NCBI GenBank assembly: GCA_964547995.1
Contig: CAZJRB010000023.1
Location: 5,495 to 69,494 of the forward strand
Source: CAZJRB01 sp964547995
Lineage (GTDB): Bacteria > Planctomycetota > Planctomycetia > Pirellulales > Thermoguttaceae
Direction: 5' to 3'
Length of the DNA stretch: 64,000 bases
Numbering within the stretch: the first letter of the stretch is position 1; each line of letters starts with the position of its first letter. The position numbers and the translations under genes are program-made. The notes under the pieces are model-generated. The model saw only the letters and a list, made by a program, of their open reading frames with translations. It did no database searches and was not told the DNA's origin. Shown piece by piece: positions 53,509-62,544 of this stretch.

Positions 53509-54876
53509 TCAAGGGTTCCGTTCGGAGGACGGTATGTGGATTACCGTCATTGCACACGTGTTGAAGCGGACCCGCTTGTCGAGATTCTCCTTCTTCGTTC
53601 CGCGATTTCCATTCCACGTGACGTACAGTTTGTTTCCGTCGGGCGAGACGGCCGAGCCGAAGGTTCCGATCGGGATGTAGCCGTATTTCCCGTAAAGAAG
53701 CGGGTGCAGAAAGGCGATTACCTTGCGGGTGCGCGTCTTCACGTCGTATTGGACGACCGGCGTGCCGTCGCGATAGGCCCGGCCGTGGGCGCCGGGAACG
53801 TAGTATAGATAACGCCCGGTCGGATCGGCGTCGATTGAGGTCGTGTAAGTTGCGCTGCCGACGGCGGCCGCACCAAGCGGGGTTGCCTTCTCGGTCTTCG
53901 TGTCGAACTCCCACAGCGCGTCGTGGTCGATCGTGTAGACCCGCCCGTCGGGCGTTTCCATCGTTGCCGAGCGGAGCCCGCAGCGGGCCGCGATCGGGAC
54001 CGGCCGACCGGGCTTCTCGGGGTCGAATCGGACCAACGCGGCCGGGCCCTCCGTTTTGCTGGGGCTGCTGGTGCCGCCGTGAAAGTAGACCTTTCCGGTC
54101 GAACGGGCAAAGATCAGGTAACGGGACGGTCCGTGGGCATCGGTGTAGAGAATCTTGCGGCCCGCAATGTCGTAAGCGAGAAACTGCGGCTTCTTCTCGT
54201 TGAGTCCGTCGGCCGTCCCGGCGTAGAAGATCAGACGATCGGGGTCGAGCATGCCGCACGGCATGCACTGCATCGGCAGCGGGGCGGCGGCAACAATTTC
54301 GGTTTTCTTCTTCTCCGGATGGTAGCGAAGAATCCAGTCACCCTTGAAATGGGCGCCCGGATCGAAGGCCACACGGGTGGAGCCGCGATGGGTGGAGAAA
54401 TAGAGCCAACCGTCGCGGCCCCGGTCGAGCCGGCTGTGGATCTTGCCGGGCGTGTAGTGGCCCTTCGGCCGGCGGAGTGTCTTGCGGAGATCAACCACTA
54501 GGGTCAATTTCTTCGTGTCGGCGTCGTACTCGTAGACAAACGCGTTGCCTTCGGGGCTTTTGTGGTCGCCGATAGCCGAGTAGTACTTGTTACCCACCGC
54601 CAGCCCGTCGCCCCAGACCGACCACGGATTGCCGGGGTAATCCTGGCCGGGATAGTACATGAAGTTGACAGTCGGCGGCGTCTTCGCGATTTTCACACCG
54701 GGTTTCACTTCCGCCGTCGGCTTCAAAAGAGCCGGCGAGGTGATCGTGACAACCTTCTTGCCCCCGGCAAGCTTCGGCGGCCACGTCAAGGCTTCGTCAG
54801 AAGCGGCGCAGACCACGGCCGGCGACAAAAGGAGAAAAACAGAAGCATACGCCAGAGAGTGTATTGTTTTGCACAT
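53509..54876 (-). CDS. secreted beta-propeller-like protein, unknown
   Basis: 455 aa. A signal peptide covers about residues 1-24 (LAYASVFLLLSPAVVCAAS). Blade-like repeats follow: GNAFVYEYDADTKKLTLVVD, DGWLYFSTHRGSTRVAFDP, FLAYDIAGRKILYTDAHG, DGRVYTIDHDALWEFDTKTE and GRYLYYVPGAHGRAY. This looks like an NHL/SMP-30-type propeller, perhaps carbohydrate-related, since it lies between a PQQ-fusion gene and CRTAC1-like and glycosidase genes, all minus strand. No catalytic residues could be assigned. The function is unknown. Confidence 0.72.
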   Translation of the reverse strand: MCKTIHSLAYASVFLLLSPAVVCAASDEALTWPPKLAGGKKVVTITSPALLKPTAEVKPGVKIAKTPPTVNFMYYPGQDYPGNPWSVWGDGLAVGNKYYSAIGDHKSPEGNAFVYEYDADTKKLTLVVDLRKTLRRPKGHYTPGKIHSRLDRGRDGWLYFSTHRGSTRVAFDPGAHFKGDWILRYHPEKKKTEIVAAAPLPMQCMPCGMLDPDRLIFYAGTADGLNEKKPQFLAYDIAGRKILYTDAHGPSRYLIFARSTGKVYFHGGTSSPSKTEGPAALVRFDPEKPGRPVPIAARCGLRSATMETPDGRVYTIDHDALWEFDTKTEKATPLGAAAVGSATYTTSIDADPTGRYLYYVPGAHGRAYRDGTPVVQYDVKTRTRKVIAFLHPLLYGKYGYIPIGTFGSAVSPDGNKLYVTWNGNRGTKKENLDKRVRFNTCAMTVIHIPSSERNP

Positions 54877-54916
54877 CGTCCTACCCTTGTATCAGCGTCA
54901 ATCAACGGTCGTCAAA

Positions 54917-54995
54917 GTAGCAGGCACACTCCGTGTGCCGTCCGCTGAATCCTTGTGCGGTCCAAAGAATTACAACCTCTCCGTGTGCCTGCTAC
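54917..54995 (+). repeat. GTAG-headed REP-like inverted repeat
   Basis: GTAGCAGGCACAC (54917-54929) is repeated inverted at 54983-54995. Inside the left copy GGCACAC-TCC-GTGTGCC forms a hairpin with a 3-nt loop (54923-54939), and the same words occur, inverted, at 18325-18346. It is intergenic here. Confidence 0.9.
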
Positions 54996-55010
54996 TATTC
55001 TTGCCCCCTG

Positions 55011-56627
55011 CTATTTACTTTCCGTTTCCTTGATAACGAGCCGGCGATTGGCCGGGACCGATTTCTTGGTAACCACCTTGCCGTCGGGCAGGCGGACCGA
55101 CACATCCACTTTGTTCGCGTCCCCCAGGCCGAAATGGCACACGGCTTCTTGCCCGCTGCCGTAGCCGTAGCCGATGGTAATCTCCTGGAATCCGAGCAAG
55201 GCTTCCGCTTTGCCGAGCTGTCCCGCTCGATAAATCCGCACCTGGCTGCCGATCCCCATGCGGTTGAACTTCTGCCCGACGACCTGGACGTCGAGCCAGT
55301 GCCGCGGCGGGCTCTCGTTGTGCAACAGGCGGCTGTAGTTGCCCCGATACCAGTTGACCAGGAAGAGATCGACCCGGCCGTCCCCGTCGTAGTCGCCCGA
55401 CGGGCCGGTCGAGTAGTAGACCATCGGTCCGGCGATCTTCTTCGGCGGCACGAACCGCGGCAGCCCGTCGCGGAGTCCCGTGTTGCGAAACACCAGCGGC
55501 GCGATCCGTTTCTTCTCGTCGAGCCACCCGGTCGAGAAGTAGATGTCCGGCCAGCCGTCGTTGTCGAAATCCTGGATTTCGACGTGCGGGCACTTCTGCG
55601 GTACCTCGGCCGGCATGCCGACTTTCGCGGAAACGTCGCGAAACTGCGGCACACCATCCTTCAGTCCGTCGTTGATGTACACGCGGTTTCGCGCCCTGTC
55701 ACCATGGATGCCCAACACAAGGTCGAGCCGCCCGTCGCGATTGAGGTCCCCGAAAGCGGCCCCGCACGGCCAGTCCTCGTTGTCGAGCGGCCCCCAGGCA
55801 AAGGTTTCGCGAAGCCCGGGCGGTTCGACGTACTTCCCCTGCTTCGTGCTCAGAAAAAACCGGTTGCTGTGGCCGACGAAGAAATCGGGCAGCCCGTCCT
55901 CGTTCACGTCGGCAACGGCCAACCCCAGCCCGAACAGATCGTCGGGTAGTCCGGCCGACCGATTCGCATCCTGAAACTTCAGCCCGCCAAGGTTGCGGAA
56001 CAACACCGATCGCGGGTCCTTTGTGAACCGATCTTCCACGACGAAAAGATCGAGCAGGCCGTCGGCGTCGTAGTCGAACACACCGACGTTCCGTGCGGTC
56101 CCGATCGACTTCGGGCACGCGCCGCACGCGGCCGAAATGTCGACCAAGCGCCCGCTGTCGTTGCGGAACAGTTTTGAATAACAGAGCTGGGCGTCGCGTT
56201 GCGGCCCGGCGCCGAAACCGGTTTTGCCTTTGCAGTTGTTCGCCACGTAGAGTTCCAGGGTTCCGTTGTTGTCCCAATCGGCGAACACGGCCCCGCTGGT
56301 TCGGGCGAAGAACTCCGCCGGCGTTTTCTCGACGGCCTCGAACGTCCCGTCGCCCCGGTTGCGGAAGAGCTTGTTGGGCAACGGCCCCGCAGCCGGTCTG
56401 TACCTCTCGTCCGGCCGGTCGGCGAATCCGCCGACATACAGGTCCGGGTCGCCGTCGCCATCAAAATCCCCCCATGCCCCGCCGTGGCCCATGAAACCCC
56501 GAAGCGGCTCGTACAACCCGGCCCCGCGGGTTACGTCGACGAAGCTGATCCGCTGGGCAGACACCACCCAAGGGAAAACGCTCAGAATGGCCAGCGAACA
56601 GAACGTCAGGCAAACGGGCTTGCTCAT
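55011..56627 (-). CDS. CRTAC1-like VCBS/FG-GAP repeat protein with ASPIC/UnbV domain
   Basis: 538 aa with signal peptide about residues 1-24 (LTFCSLAILSVFPWVVSAQ). FG-GAP/VCBS blades repeat DxDxDGxxD calcium sites: GDFDGDGDPDLYVGG, ADWDNNGTLELYVANN, FDYDADGLLDLFVVED, ADVNEDGLPDFFVGHS, GDLNRDGRLDLVLGI, QDFDNDGWPDIYFST and GDYDGDGRVDLFLVNW. The C-terminal ASPIC/UnbV domain spans about 440-538 (VQVVGQKFNRMGIGSQVRIY). Secreted, calcium-bound adhesion or scaffold role is likely; no enzyme activity is indicated. Confidence 0.92.
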   Translation of the reverse strand: MSKPVCLTFCSLAILSVFPWVVSAQRISFVDVTRGAGLYEPLRGFMGHGGAWGDFDGDGDPDLYVGGFADRPDERYRPAAGPLPNKLFRNRGDGTFEAVEKTPAEFFARTSGAVFADWDNNGTLELYVANNCKGKTGFGAGPQRDAQLCYSKLFRNDSGRLVDISAACGACPKSIGTARNVGVFDYDADGLLDLFVVEDRFTKDPRSVLFRNLGGLKFQDANRSAGLPDDLFGLGLAVADVNEDGLPDFFVGHSNRFFLSTKQGKYVEPPGLRETFAWGPLDNEDWPCGAAFGDLNRDGRLDLVLGIHGDRARNRVYINDGLKDGVPQFRDVSAKVGMPAEVPQKCPHVEIQDFDNDGWPDIYFSTGWLDEKKRIAPLVFRNTGLRDGLPRFVPPKKIAGPMVYYSTGPSGDYDGDGRVDLFLVNWYRGNYSRLLHNESPPRHWLDVQVVGQKFNRMGIGSQVRIYRAGQLGKAEALLGFQEITIGYGYGSGQEAVCHFGLGDANKVDVSVRLPDGKVVTKKSVPANRRLVIKETESK

Positions 56628-56678
56628 CGGTCTTTGTCCCTCGTCGCGGTTTGCTCCTTGGGGTGGCGGAACTGCCGC

Positions 56679-58769
56679 CTATTTCACAACCATGTAATCC
56701 AAGCCGAACAAAAACGTGCCGACCTGGAGGGCCTTGCACTTTTCGTTGCAGCCGACCGCTTCGGCGCGCAGCGTGTGCTTGCCCTTCTTGAGGTCGTGGC
56801 GCCCCAGCGAGATGGTTTCGGTCGGCACGACGTCGGGACCGTAGAGGTCGATCACTTTGCCGACTTTCTTGCCGTCGAGATAGAGCTGAAACTGCCCGTA
56901 GTCGCACGCCCTGGTCAGCCGGACTTTGACCTCCTGCTCACCGCTTCTAGGAGCGTCGAACTCGATGGCGACCGACTGGCCTTTTTTCCCGCCGGTCCAG
57001 ATCAGGTGTTTGCCGCCGCTCCATTTGCCTCCGCGGTACCGGCGCATGTCCTGGACCCACGTGCGTCCGCCGTCACAGCGGGTGACCTTGAGGCCCTCGC
57101 CCTCGACGGCCCCCGATTCGAGCGGTTTGGCCGGTTTCGCCGGCTTCCGCGGCGGCGGCCCGCTGGGTGTCGGCCGGGGATGCACACGGCCCGGCAGCGG
57201 CACGACCTTGTACGGACTCTTCGAGCCGGGCATCGCGTACCAATAGACGACCGTGTCGAACAGGCACGGCTGGCCGCGGTTGTTGCGGTTCGGCACATAT
57301 TTCTCGATCACGCCCTCGAACGATTTCATGAACGGCACGTCGTCGCAGACGTGGAACCGGTTGACCGACGTGTCCTTCTGGGCGTCGGGCAGCAGGTGCG
57401 TATTATTGGCCAGGGCACTTTCAAACGTGATGAACGGCCGGTTGGCCGCCCAGGCGTAGCCGATGTAGTCCTCCGACCCGGTGCCGATCGTCGAGGGGTA
57501 CTTCTCGCGGTCGACGAAGAATTTCTCGTCGCCCTCGCCCCACCAGCCGCCGAACTTCCAGATGTGCTGCGTCATGCCGACGTAGCGCCCCCGCCCTTCG
57601 GTCACCAGCAGCGGCCAGTCGGGGCGCCGGTCGCCCGTGGTGAATCGTTTCTCGTCGACGCCGGTGTAGTCGTCGCCGTGCCACCAGGCATGGAAGCGGA
57701 GCAATTCGCCGGCGGGCTTGGTAAGCGGGGCGATCTCGACCACGATTTCCAGTTCGCGCGGCTGCGGACCGTCGTTGGCCAACTCGATCACCGCACCCTT
57801 CTCGAACGGCATGTACCAGTAAGAATAGAACCCGTCGTCGGTCATACCCATCGGCAGGCCCTTGTAGAGATTCACGCCGGGCGAGGTGGCGAAGAAATCG
57901 CCCAGCGGCGACCAAACGCTCGGCGCCGACTCGCCGTCCCACTTGATCGCGATGGTCATCTCCCGCAGGGCGTCCTCTTGAGCAGTGACATCTTCGGGCA
58001 GTTTGGGGCGCATCTTGATCGCGCGGATCGCCTTGGCACCGTCGATCTTGAGTTCCGACTTGCCGCCGGGGGCAAGCGTCATCTTCTCGCGGATGATCTT
58101 TACCCCGTCGTCGGCCTTGTGTGGATTCTCGCCCCGCGCGCCCCAAACGGCGTCGGCCTTCTTCAGCGCCGCATGGATCTCGTCCGTGTATCCTTTGAAG
58201 CTGTCGACCTTCGTCGCTTTGGGGAACTTCGAGTAGGTAATGTGAAAGTACCTCCCCCAACCCGGCCCGAGCGTGACCTTGCACGATTTCTGGAACGGTA
58301 TCGGGATGAAGCGGTTTCGGCCGCGCGACAGGGTCAACGCGAGATTGGGATAGGTCTTCTCGAACTGGCCGAAGAACTCTTCAAACGGCTGATCGATGAC
58401 GGGCGTTTCGTTGCCGTCGATGAATATCTTGACGTGTCCCTTCCGGGGCATGGCCGACCAGAACCGCCAGAGCACGCCGGGCCCTTCGACCTCGGCGGCG
58501 ACGACCGAATCGCCTTCGCGGCGCATGAATCCGCCGCCGTCGCCGTTGGCGCCCCAGTTGATGTACTTATCGGTTGCGGCGTCGTAGCGTCCGCCGCGAT
58601 CGGCGCTGGTCCACGCCGCGCCCCGTTCGCCCTCGACCGGCGGCGTCGCAAGCCGCTCGAGATCGCAGAGCCTCGACGCGATGTCCTCATAGGTCAAAAC
58701 CCCGTCGTCCGCTCCGCACAGCGCCGGACACACGGCGACAACCGCCATAAGCAACAAAGCTCTTCGCAT
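56679..58769 (-). CDS. DUF2961 (GH172-like) secreted protein
   Basis: 696 aa with signal peptide about residues 1-20 (MRRALLLMAVVAVCPALCGA). DUF2961 features are the glycine-rich YINWGANGDGGGFMRREGDS, VLWRFWSAMPRKGHVKIFIDGNE (start of a jelly-roll) and FEEFFGQFEK, followed by GSEDYIGYAWAANRPF. DUF2961 now forms glycoside hydrolase family GH172, some members cleaving fructofuranosides or arabinofuranosides. A C-terminal CBM-like segment (SGEQEVKVRLTRACDYGQFQLYLDGKKVG) is present. It fits with the neighbouring GH95 and sulfatases as a polysaccharide-degrading set. Confidence 0.88.
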   Translation of the reverse strand: MRRALLLMAVVAVCPALCGADDGVLTYEDIASRLCDLERLATPPVEGERGAAWTSADRGGRYDAATDKYINWGANGDGGGFMRREGDSVVAAEVEGPGVLWRFWSAMPRKGHVKIFIDGNETPVIDQPFEEFFGQFEKTYPNLALTLSRGRNRFIPIPFQKSCKVTLGPGWGRYFHITYSKFPKATKVDSFKGYTDEIHAALKKADAVWGARGENPHKADDGVKIIREKMTLAPGGKSELKIDGAKAIRAIKMRPKLPEDVTAQEDALREMTIAIKWDGESAPSVWSPLGDFFATSPGVNLYKGLPMGMTDDGFYSYWYMPFEKGAVIELANDGPQPRELEIVVEIAPLTKPAGELLRFHAWWHGDDYTGVDEKRFTTGDRRPDWPLLVTEGRGRYVGMTQHIWKFGGWWGEGDEKFFVDREKYPSTIGTGSEDYIGYAWAANRPFITFESALANNTHLLPDAQKDTSVNRFHVCDDVPFMKSFEGVIEKYVPNRNNRGQPCLFDTVVYWYAMPGSKSPYKVVPLPGRVHPRPTPSGPPPRKPAKPAKPLESGAVEGEGLKVTRCDGGRTWVQDMRRYRGGKWSGGKHLIWTGGKKGQSVAIEFDAPRSGEQEVKVRLTRACDYGQFQLYLDGKKVGKVIDLYGPDVVPTETISLGRHDLKKGKHTLRAEAVGCNEKCKALQVGTFLFGLDYMVVK

Positions 58770-58803
58770 GATTCAACTCCATAAATACCGCCTGGCGGGA
58801 AAC

Positions 58804-61020
58804 TCACGTTGGCCGGAAAAGCCCGTCAAGGCGCGATGCCTCACCGGGTTTGAGATTCAGGTCGACCACTTTCTCTCCATACCGGACTTTGCACGCCGTG
58901 CCGCCCGTGCTTCGCACGGTGGCGGAGACGAGCCGGCCGTCTTTCCATTTCATGTCGATCTCGAAACCGCCGCGGGCGCGAAGGCCGGTGACGCTTCCGG
59001 CAGGCCAGGCCTTCGGCAGCGCGGGCAGTAGGTGGATCTCGCCCGCGTGGCTCTGCAAGAGCATCTCGCAGATGCCCGCCGTCGCGCCGAAATTGCCGTC
59101 GATCTGGAACACGCGGCCCGGCCAGCACGCATTGAAGAGGTTGGGAAATGCGTTACGGCCGACCATGCTGTTGACATTCTCATAGGCCAGATCCGCGTCG
59201 AGCAGTCGGGCCCAAAGGGCCGTCTTCCAGGCGCTGCTCCAACCGACGTCGCTTCCGCGGCCGCGGGCCGCCAGCGATTTTCTCGCCGCCGCGGCCAGCT
59301 TCGGCGTGGTCTGCGGCGAGATTTGCCTCGCAGGAAACACCGCAAACATGTGCGAAACGTGACGGTGGCGGTCCTTCGGGTCGTCGCGGTCGGCCATCCA
59401 CTCCTGCAACTGTCCCCACTTGCCGATTTTCGGCCCCAGGAGCTTCTCGCGCAAACCGGCCACTTTATCCCGGTACTCCTTGTCGGCCCCCACGGCGGCG
59501 GCCGCCTCGATGTAGTTCGTGAAAACATCCCACACGATCTGCTGGTCGTAGGAAACCCCGTCCTCGGTGGGCCCGTGCTCCGGCGACCAGCCGTTCGCCA
59601 CCACCAGCGTGCCGTCGGGCAACTCCTTCAGGGCGTCTTCCCAGAACTGGCAGACCTCTTTCAGGATCGGGTACGCTTGATTTTTCAGATAGTCCTTGTC
59701 CCGGCCGAATGCAAAATGTTCCCAAAGGTGCTGGCAGTACCAGGCGCTGCCGGGTTTGTTCCACCGCCAGCCGTGGCCGCCGAAGATGTTGTGGGAAGTC
59801 CGCACGGTCCATCCCCGGGCGTCGCCGAACTCCCCGGCGGCGAGCGTGGCCTTGCGGCTGGGTACGCGAAGCTGCCCGATCATGTCCAAGAGCGGCTCGT
59901 GGCACTCGGCCAGGTTCGCCGGTTCCGCCGGCCAGTAGTTCATCTGGATGTTGATGTTCGTGTGATAGTCGCTGTGCCACGGGGGATTGTTGCGGTGGTT
60001 CCAGATCCCTTGAAGATTGGCAGGCAGGCTGCCGGGGCGGGAACTGGCGATCAGCAGATAGCGGCCGAACTGGAAGAACAGGCTTTCAAGCTCCGGGTCC
60101 TTTCCGCCGCTGCGGTAAGCCGCAAGCCGCTCGTCCGTCGGCTTCGCCGCGATCTCCTCCGCAGTCTCCCCCGTGTCGAGGTCGACGCGGCTGAACAGCC
60201 CTTGGTAATCCTTCACGTGGGCCGACCGCAGCGCTTCGTACGACTTGCCGGCGGCGGCCTCGATCTGCTTGTCGAGCCGCTCGCGGGGATGCCCTTGCCG
60301 CCATCCCTTCTCGTAGTCTCCGAGGTAGTCCGTGCCGGCGGCAACAAGGACGGTCAGGCCGTCGGCCTTGTCGAACTTGATCTCGGCGCCTTCGGCCTCG
60401 ACACGGCCGCCCTGGTGGAGCACCAGCACTTGGGTTTCGTATTGAAGACCGTTGCCGAGCTTACCCGACGCGGTGATTCTGTCCTTTTCGGCGGCGACTT
60501 TCGCGCCATGGGCGTCGGTGAAGCTTATCCTGCCGGTGTAGCTGCCGGGCTTGTCGGCGGTGAGCCGGGCGACCAGAACCTGGCCGGGATAACTCGAAAA
60601 GTATTCTCGCTTGTACCTGATGCCGTTGCTCGCGTACTCGACCGCGGCAACGGCCTCACGGATGTCGAGTTCCCGGCGGTAGTCTTCGTGTTCGCTCTGC
60701 CCGTCCAACTCGATGAACAGGTTGCCCAAGGTCTGGTAGGAGCCCATGGTTTTGTAGTTGCCCGAGGCGTTCTCGTCGCCGGTCCACAGGCTGTCTTCAT
60801 TCAGTTGGATTTGTTCCTTCTCGACGCCGCCGAAGATCATTCCGCCGAGCCGTCCGTTGCCGATCGGCAAGGCCTGTTTCTCCCAGTCTTGTGCGGGCGC
60901 GCGGTACCAGAGGACATGCCTCCCCGATGATTGGGGCCCTTCTGCCGGAGCCGCACCCGTGACAATGCCACCAAGAAGGAGACCCGCCGTCGCGGCAAGG
61001 CCGGTCCAGGATCTGCACAT
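58804..61020 (-). CDS. GH95 alpha-L-fucosidase-like enzyme, secreted
   Basis: 738 aa with a signal peptide of about 22 residues (TGLAATAGLLLGGIVTGAA). The N-terminal GH95 domain has LWYRAPAQDWEKQALPIGNG, RLGGMIFGGVEKEQIQLNED and SLWTGDEN. The catalytic (alpha/alpha)6 part has NLQGIWNHRNNPPWHSDYHT, NINIQMNYWPAEPANLAECH and NGWSPEHGPTEDGVSYDQQI, hallmarks of GH95. It should remove alpha-1,2-fucose or related galactose from glycans. It heads a five-gene minus-strand block (to 50176) of secreted proteins, which suggests use of a fucosylated, sulfated polysaccharide. The ATG at 61020 opens divergently from the maturase gene. Confidence 0.92.
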   Translation of the reverse strand: MCRSWTGLAATAGLLLGGIVTGAAPAEGPQSSGRHVLWYRAPAQDWEKQALPIGNGRLGGMIFGGVEKEQIQLNEDSLWTGDENASGNYKTMGSYQTLGNLFIELDGQSEHEDYRRELDIREAVAAVEYASNGIRYKREYFSSYPGQVLVARLTADKPGSYTGRISFTDAHGAKVAAEKDRITASGKLGNGLQYETQVLVLHQGGRVEAEGAEIKFDKADGLTVLVAAGTDYLGDYEKGWRQGHPRERLDKQIEAAAGKSYEALRSAHVKDYQGLFSRVDLDTGETAEEIAAKPTDERLAAYRSGGKDPELESLFFQFGRYLLIASSRPGSLPANLQGIWNHRNNPPWHSDYHTNINIQMNYWPAEPANLAECHEPLLDMIGQLRVPSRKATLAAGEFGDARGWTVRTSHNIFGGHGWRWNKPGSAWYCQHLWEHFAFGRDKDYLKNQAYPILKEVCQFWEDALKELPDGTLVVANGWSPEHGPTEDGVSYDQQIVWDVFTNYIEAAAAVGADKEYRDKVAGLREKLLGPKIGKWGQLQEWMADRDDPKDRHRHVSHMFAVFPARQISPQTTPKLAAAARKSLAARGRGSDVGWSSAWKTALWARLLDADLAYENVNSMVGRNAFPNLFNACWPGRVFQIDGNFGATAGICEMLLQSHAGEIHLLPALPKAWPAGSVTGLRARGGFEIDMKWKDGRLVSATVRSTGGTACKVRYGEKVVDLNLKPGEASRLDGLFRPT

Positions 61021-61217
61021 GATTCTCCTCCTGCATCACTTTTCAGTGTAGCTACCGTCGCCAGACGGTGGAAAACGTCGCCCTTTTGCGAGAGATTGAT
61101 ACCCGTTAACCACGCTCTGGCGAGCGTAGCTGCGGTTTTTGAGACAAAGCCCAGTATACAGCCGGCTTGTCCGGAATGCACCTATCGCCATACCTCGCCT
61201 GGAAGATATACTACGGT

Positions 61218-62396
61218 ATGATTGTTGTCAAACCATTCACTCTCTTGATAAAGCCCTCCGGCTCCGACTGCAACATCAACTGCAAGTACTGCTTCTACAA
61301 GGACCGGCCCGCGGAGTTCGGCCGCGGCAAGCAGCGAATGAGCATCGAAACGCTGGAAGCCCTCGTCAGGGGTTACGTGCAGTTGGGGTTTTCCAGAGCC
61401 GGCTTCGCCTGGCAGGGCGGCGAGCCGACGCTGATGGGGGTCGACTTCTTTCAGCGGGCGGTCGAGTTGCAGAAGAAATACGGTACGCCCGGCCAGGAGA
61501 TCAGCAATACGTTTCAAACCAACGGGATCGCGCTGGGCGACCGGTGGTGCCGGTTCTTTCACCAAAACAAGTTCCTGCTCGGCATAAGCATCGACGGGCC
61601 CGAAAAGTTCCACGACCGGTATCGCACGGATCATTCGGGCGCCGGCACCTTTGCCAAGGTAATGCGCGGCATCGAAAGCTGCAAGAAGCACCGCGTCGAA
61701 TTCAACACGCTCATCCTGCTCAACGACGGGAACGTCGGGCACCCGGACGAGCTGTTTGATTTCGCGGTGAAAAACGAACTGACCTACCTGCAATTCATCC
61801 CGTGCATCGAGCGCGACCCGGCAACGGGACAGCCCGCGGACTTCTCGATTACACCCGGACAATACGGCGATTTCCTGTGTCGCCTGTTCGATCTGTGGTG
61901 CGATTACGGCCCTGAAAAGCTCAATATCCGCGAGTTCGATTCGTTGACGACCTTCTTCGTGCTAGGCCATCACACCGTCTGCACGTACAGCGAGAACTGT
62001 GCCGGCTTCGTGGTCGTCGAGCACAACGGCGACGCCTTTTGTTGCGAGTTCTTCGTCGAGCCGAAATGGCGGCTGGGCAACGTCTCCGAAACGCCCCTGG
62101 AAGAGTTGGCCGCCGGCAGCACGAAGCTCGCCTTCGCCGAGCAGAAGACAAACCTCTCCGACGAGTGTACGGCCTGCCCCTTCCTTAAAGTCTGCAGGGG
62201 CGGGTGCGTGAAAGACCGGACACGCCTGGGCGGTCGTCCGTCGAGCCAAAACTACTTCTGCGAGAGCTACAAACAGTTCTTCGACTACGCACTGATCACA
62301 TTCATGGAAATGGCCAAGGCCATCAAAGAAGGCTGGCACACCAGGCATACCCGGCCCGTCGAAAACGTGAGAATCCGAATTCCGGATGAACGATGA
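61218..62396 (+). CDS. anaerobic sulfatase maturase (radical SAM, SPASM)
   Basis: 392 aa from the ATG at 61218; an upstream ATG at 61167 gives 17 extra residues. The radical-SAM 4Fe-4S triad is C18, C22, C25 in SGSDCNINCKYCFYKDRP. GFAWQGGEPTLMGVDFF and NTFQTNGIALGDRWCRFF are family features, and C-terminal cysteines (CTYSENC, CCEF, DECTACPFLKVCRGGC) fit SPASM auxiliary clusters. It oxidises the active-site Cys of Cys-type sulfatases to formylglycine in the cytoplasm before export. Both sulfatases here have the Cys signature it needs. Divergent from the GH95 gene across a 197-bp region, so it could share its promoter region. Confidence 0.93.
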   Translation: MIVVKPFTLLIKPSGSDCNINCKYCFYKDRPAEFGRGKQRMSIETLEALVRGYVQLGFSRAGFAWQGGEPTLMGVDFFQRAVELQKKYGTPGQEISNTFQTNGIALGDRWCRFFHQNKFLLGISIDGPEKFHDRYRTDHSGAGTFAKVMRGIESCKKHRVEFNTLILLNDGNVGHPDELFDFAVKNELTYLQFIPCIERDPATGQPADFSITPGQYGDFLCRLFDLWCDYGPEKLNIREFDSLTTFFVLGHHTVCTYSENCAGFVVVEHNGDAFCCEFFVEPKWRLGNVSETPLEELAAGSTKLAFAEQKTNLSDECTACPFLKVCRGGCVKDRTRLGGRPSSQNYFCESYKQFFDYALITFMEMAKAIKEGWHTRHTRPVENVRIRIPDER

Positions 62397-62438
62397 ACAA
62401 GGGCGGGCCCCGCCCCCGGCTTCCCGGAGTCAAGAATT

Positions 62439-62509
62439 AAAGAAGGGGGCACCTGCCCCCGGCCCATAACCAAACGAGCCAAGTCCCGGGGGCGGGTGCC
62501 CCCTTCTTT
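62439..62509. terminator. 24-bp inverted repeat between converging genes
   Basis: 62439-62462 and 62486-62509 are inverse complements with one mismatch around a 23-nt loop; the right arm ends CCCCCTTCTTT. It stands between the maturase gene (plus) and the LysE-like gene (minus) and could end both transcripts. The same GGGGGCACCTGCCCCCGG-type words occur at 14509-14560 and at 62401-62419, so it is also a dispersed repeat. Confidence 0.75.
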
Positions 62510-62544
62510 CAATCCAAATCGGGAAGTTGTTCCTCGGCCGACCC

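Noticed and set aside
56199..58784. 861-codon plus-strand frame opposite the DUF2961 gene
   Set aside because: Antisense of a recognisable gene with a signal peptide.
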